Assembly (NCBI GenBank): GCA_028701165.1 | Contig: JAQVRG010000071.1 | Location: 1 to 7,500 of the forward strand | DNA length: 7,500 nucleotides | Direction: 5' to 3' | Source: Eubacteriales bacterium | GTDB taxonomy: Bacteria; Bacillota; Clostridia; Christensenellales; CAG-138 | Shown here: positions 5,731 through 7,500 of the stretch, one piece after another | Layout: the number at the start of each line of letters is the position of its first letter | How positions within the stretch are numbered: position 1 is the stretch's first letter | Notes under the pieces: model-generated | The model's database searches: none | What the model saw: only the letters and a program-made list of their open reading frames with translations | Told to the model about the DNA's origin: nothing | Made by a program: the position numbers and the translations under genes

Positions 5731-7500
5731 ATGAAAAAAAGTCCGTTTAAGCGAATCTTCAAAGTGGTATTGCTTGTATGCGCCGTTTTAGCCGCGTCGC
5801 TTTTTTTGTTTGCTTGCGTCACACTGCTTGACGCCGGGACGTGGGACGCTTTCGATCCGGAAAAGATATTGGGGGCGGCGGAAACCACGCTGCTCTATGA
5901 CGCGGAGGATCAGGAGATCGCAAGGCTTCACGGCTCGGAAGACCGCATCAGTATCCGTTTGTCCACCTTGCCGGATTATGTGCCGCAGGCGTTTATTGCG
6001 GCTGAGGACGCGCGTTTTTATTCGCACAGGGGAATCGATGTGATCCGCATTATGGGCGCCGCGTGGGAGGATATCAAAGCGGGCGGGTATGTCCAAGGCG
6101 CTTCTACCATCAGCCAGCAGCTCATCAAGCTCAGTCACCTTACCTCGGAAAAGACCATGACGCGAAAGCTTGAGGAAGCGGTGCTTGCTTATAAAATGGA
6201 GCAAACCTACACAAAAGATGAAATACTGGAAATGTATGTCAATTACGTTTACTTCGGCGGCGGATACTACGGTGTGGAAGCCGCGGCGCGCGGCTATTTC
6301 GGCATACCGGCAGAAAAGCTATCCATCGCGCAGTCGGCGATGCTCGCGGGTATTTTGAAGGCGCCTTCACGCTATGCGCCGCATCTTGCCTTGGAAGCGT
6401 CCACGAACCGGCGCAATCACATCTTAAACCTTATGATGGAACAGGGCTATATATCCCCCGAAGAATGCGCGCTTGCACGCGACGAAGGCGTGGAAATCAT
6501 CCATAAGGATAAGGAAAGCTTTACGCGCGGCTATTATGTAAATACCGCAATCAGCCAAGCGGCCGATATTCTTCAAATCAATCGGGAAGCGCTTCTGACG
6601 GGCGGTTATCGCATCTACACGGCCTATGACCTAGAACTGCAAAGCGCCTGCGAATCTTTATTTCAGGATGAGGACTTGTTTGCGGCGCCGGATGTACAGG
6701 GGGCGGTGATCGTACAACGTGCCAATTCCGGCTATATCGCAGCGCTGGTCGGCGGGCGGAACAGCCTATCCGGAGAAGCTTTTAACCGCGCAACGGATAT
6801 CCGCAGGCAGCCGGGTTCCGTGATCAAGCCGATACTCTGCTACGCACCGGCATTGGAATATTTTGATTATACGGCGGCGACCATGCTCTTGGACGAAAGG
6901 GAGAGCTTCGGCGATTATGCGCCCGAAAACTTTGGTTCACAGTACCACGGCTGGGTCACGCTGCGTCAAGCCGTCACGCAATCGATGAACATACCTGCGG
7001 TAAAGGTATTGTCGAGCATCGGCGTGAGCAATGCCAAGGATTTTGCAAAAAGCGTGGGGATTCAATTCGACGAAACGGACGATAGCCTAGCTCTTGCCTT
7101 GGGTGGCTTTAAATACGGTATTTCACCGTGGATGGCGGTAGGCGCATACAACGCGTTCGCGTCCGGCGGCGTTTTTTACGCGCCCACAACGGTACGCGCT
7201 ATCATGGACGCGGAGGATCACCTTCTGTATCAATACGACGGAACCGGCGTCCGTGTAATGCGCGAGGAAAACGCCTATATTCTAAACAGCATGCTCCAAA
7301 GCGTCGTAAGCGAGGGTACAGGGCGCAGGCTTGGGGCGCTTGGGATACCGCTGGCGGGAAAAACGGGTACGGTGGGCGAAGGGGAAGGGAACCGGGACGC
7401 ATGGATGGCGGCCTACAATCCGGAATACGCGGCCGTCGTATGGATGGGGTATGACGATTCCTATCAGGGCGTATTGCCGGAGGATGCGACCGGCGGAAAG
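5731..7500 (+). CDS. Class A penicillin-binding protein (PBP1A-like glycosyltransferase/transpeptidase), partial, open at right edge
   Basis: This bifunctional cell-wall enzyme polymerises lipid II and cross-links the glycan; 590 residues are present and the frame is open at 7500. A short cytoplasmic tail and one membrane anchor (about 9-33) precede a GT51 domain: AEDARFYSHRG (91-101, catalytic Glu92), GASTISQQLIKL (123-134), RKLEEAVLAYKMEQ (145-158), ILEMYVNYVYFGG (165-177) and the YFG / LAGILKAPS block (189-213). Ile192 replaces the Lys usual in YFGK. The transpeptidase domain has SVIK (Ser363 nucleophile, 363-366), SMN (418-420) and KTGT (544-547). All catalytic motifs are intact. Cys29 ends a lipobox-like LFAC but sits in the anchor, so lipidation is doubtful. 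The start follows GGGGGAGG (5715-5722) at 8 nt. A 95-bp gap from the previous gene holds only a weak promoter-like match (TTCATA, 18 nt, TATAGC at 5659-5688), so co-transcription is open. Confidence 0.96.
   Translation, partial: MKKSPFKRIFKVVLLVCAVLAASLFLFACVTLLDAGTWDAFDPEKILGAAETTLLYDAEDQEIARLHGSEDRISIRLSTLPDYVPQAFIAAEDARFYSHRGIDVIRIMGAAWEDIKAGGYVQGASTISQQLIKLSHLTSEKTMTRKLEEAVLAYKMEQTYTKDEILEMYVNYVYFGGGYYGVEAAARGYFGIPAEKLSIAQSAMLAGILKAPSRYAPHLALEASTNRRNHILNLMMEQGYISPEECALARDEGVEIIHKDKESFTRGYYVNTAISQAADILQINREALLTGGYRIYTAYDLELQSACESLFQDEDLFAAPDVQGAVIVQRANSGYIAALVGGRNSLSGEAFNRATDIRRQPGSVIKPILCYAPALEYFDYTAATMLLDERESFGDYAPENFGSQYHGWVTLRQAVTQSMNIPAVKVLSSIGVSNAKDFAKSVGIQFDETDDSLALALGGFKYGISPWMAVGAYNAFASGGVFYAPTTVRAIMDAEDHLLYQYDGTGVRVMREENAYILNSMLQSVVSEGTGRRLGALGIPLAGKTGTVGEGEGNRDAWMAAYNPEYAAVVWMGYDDSYQGVLPEDATGGK

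Noticed and set aside
5788..6204. Minus-strand open frame (138 codons) within the penicillin-binding protein gene
   Set aside because: It overlaps the conserved GT51 motifs on the opposite strand and has no domain signal of its own.

Overview
The window looks like chromosomal DNA from a mid-GC Firmicute, probably a clostridial-type anaerobe. The grounds are strong GGAGG-type ribosome sites, a BMP-family lipoprotein transporter, a J-protein with a cysteine-rich tail next to a DUF5685-type gene, and AT-rich spacers between balanced-GC genes. I saw no mobile element, rRNA, tRNA, CRISPR array or broken gene. The organism assignment is inference from gene content.

Left half (1-3395, minus strand): an operon for an ABC importer of the BMP / nucleoside type. 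In transcription order it encodes a substrate-binding lipoprotein (3395 to 2304), a two-domain ATPase (2183 to 642) and the first membrane permease (645 to beyond position 1). ATPase and permease overlap by 4 bp. A perfect GC-rich hairpin (2255-2277) lies between the lipoprotein and ATPase genes and could set unequal expression. A second permease is expected beyond the left edge.

Centre (3396-3609): a divergent, AT-rich control region. It holds an extended -10 promoter for the importer, an inverted repeat overlapping that -10, a second inverted repeat in the transcribed leader, and an extended -10 promoter for the rightward genes.

Right half (3610-7500, plus strand): three closely packed genes, then a larger one. 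They encode a DUF5685-like alpha-helical protein with cysteine and aspartate-rich motifs, a J-domain protein with a TPR-like middle and an 11-cysteine tail, and a polytopic membrane protein of unknown role. After a 95-bp gap comes a bifunctional class A penicillin-binding protein that is open at the right edge. The first three share a 20-bp overlap and a 12-bp gap, so they are almost certainly co-transcribed. This cassette is the least explained part of the window and the best candidate for an undescribed system. The importer and the penicillin-binding protein are well-known families.
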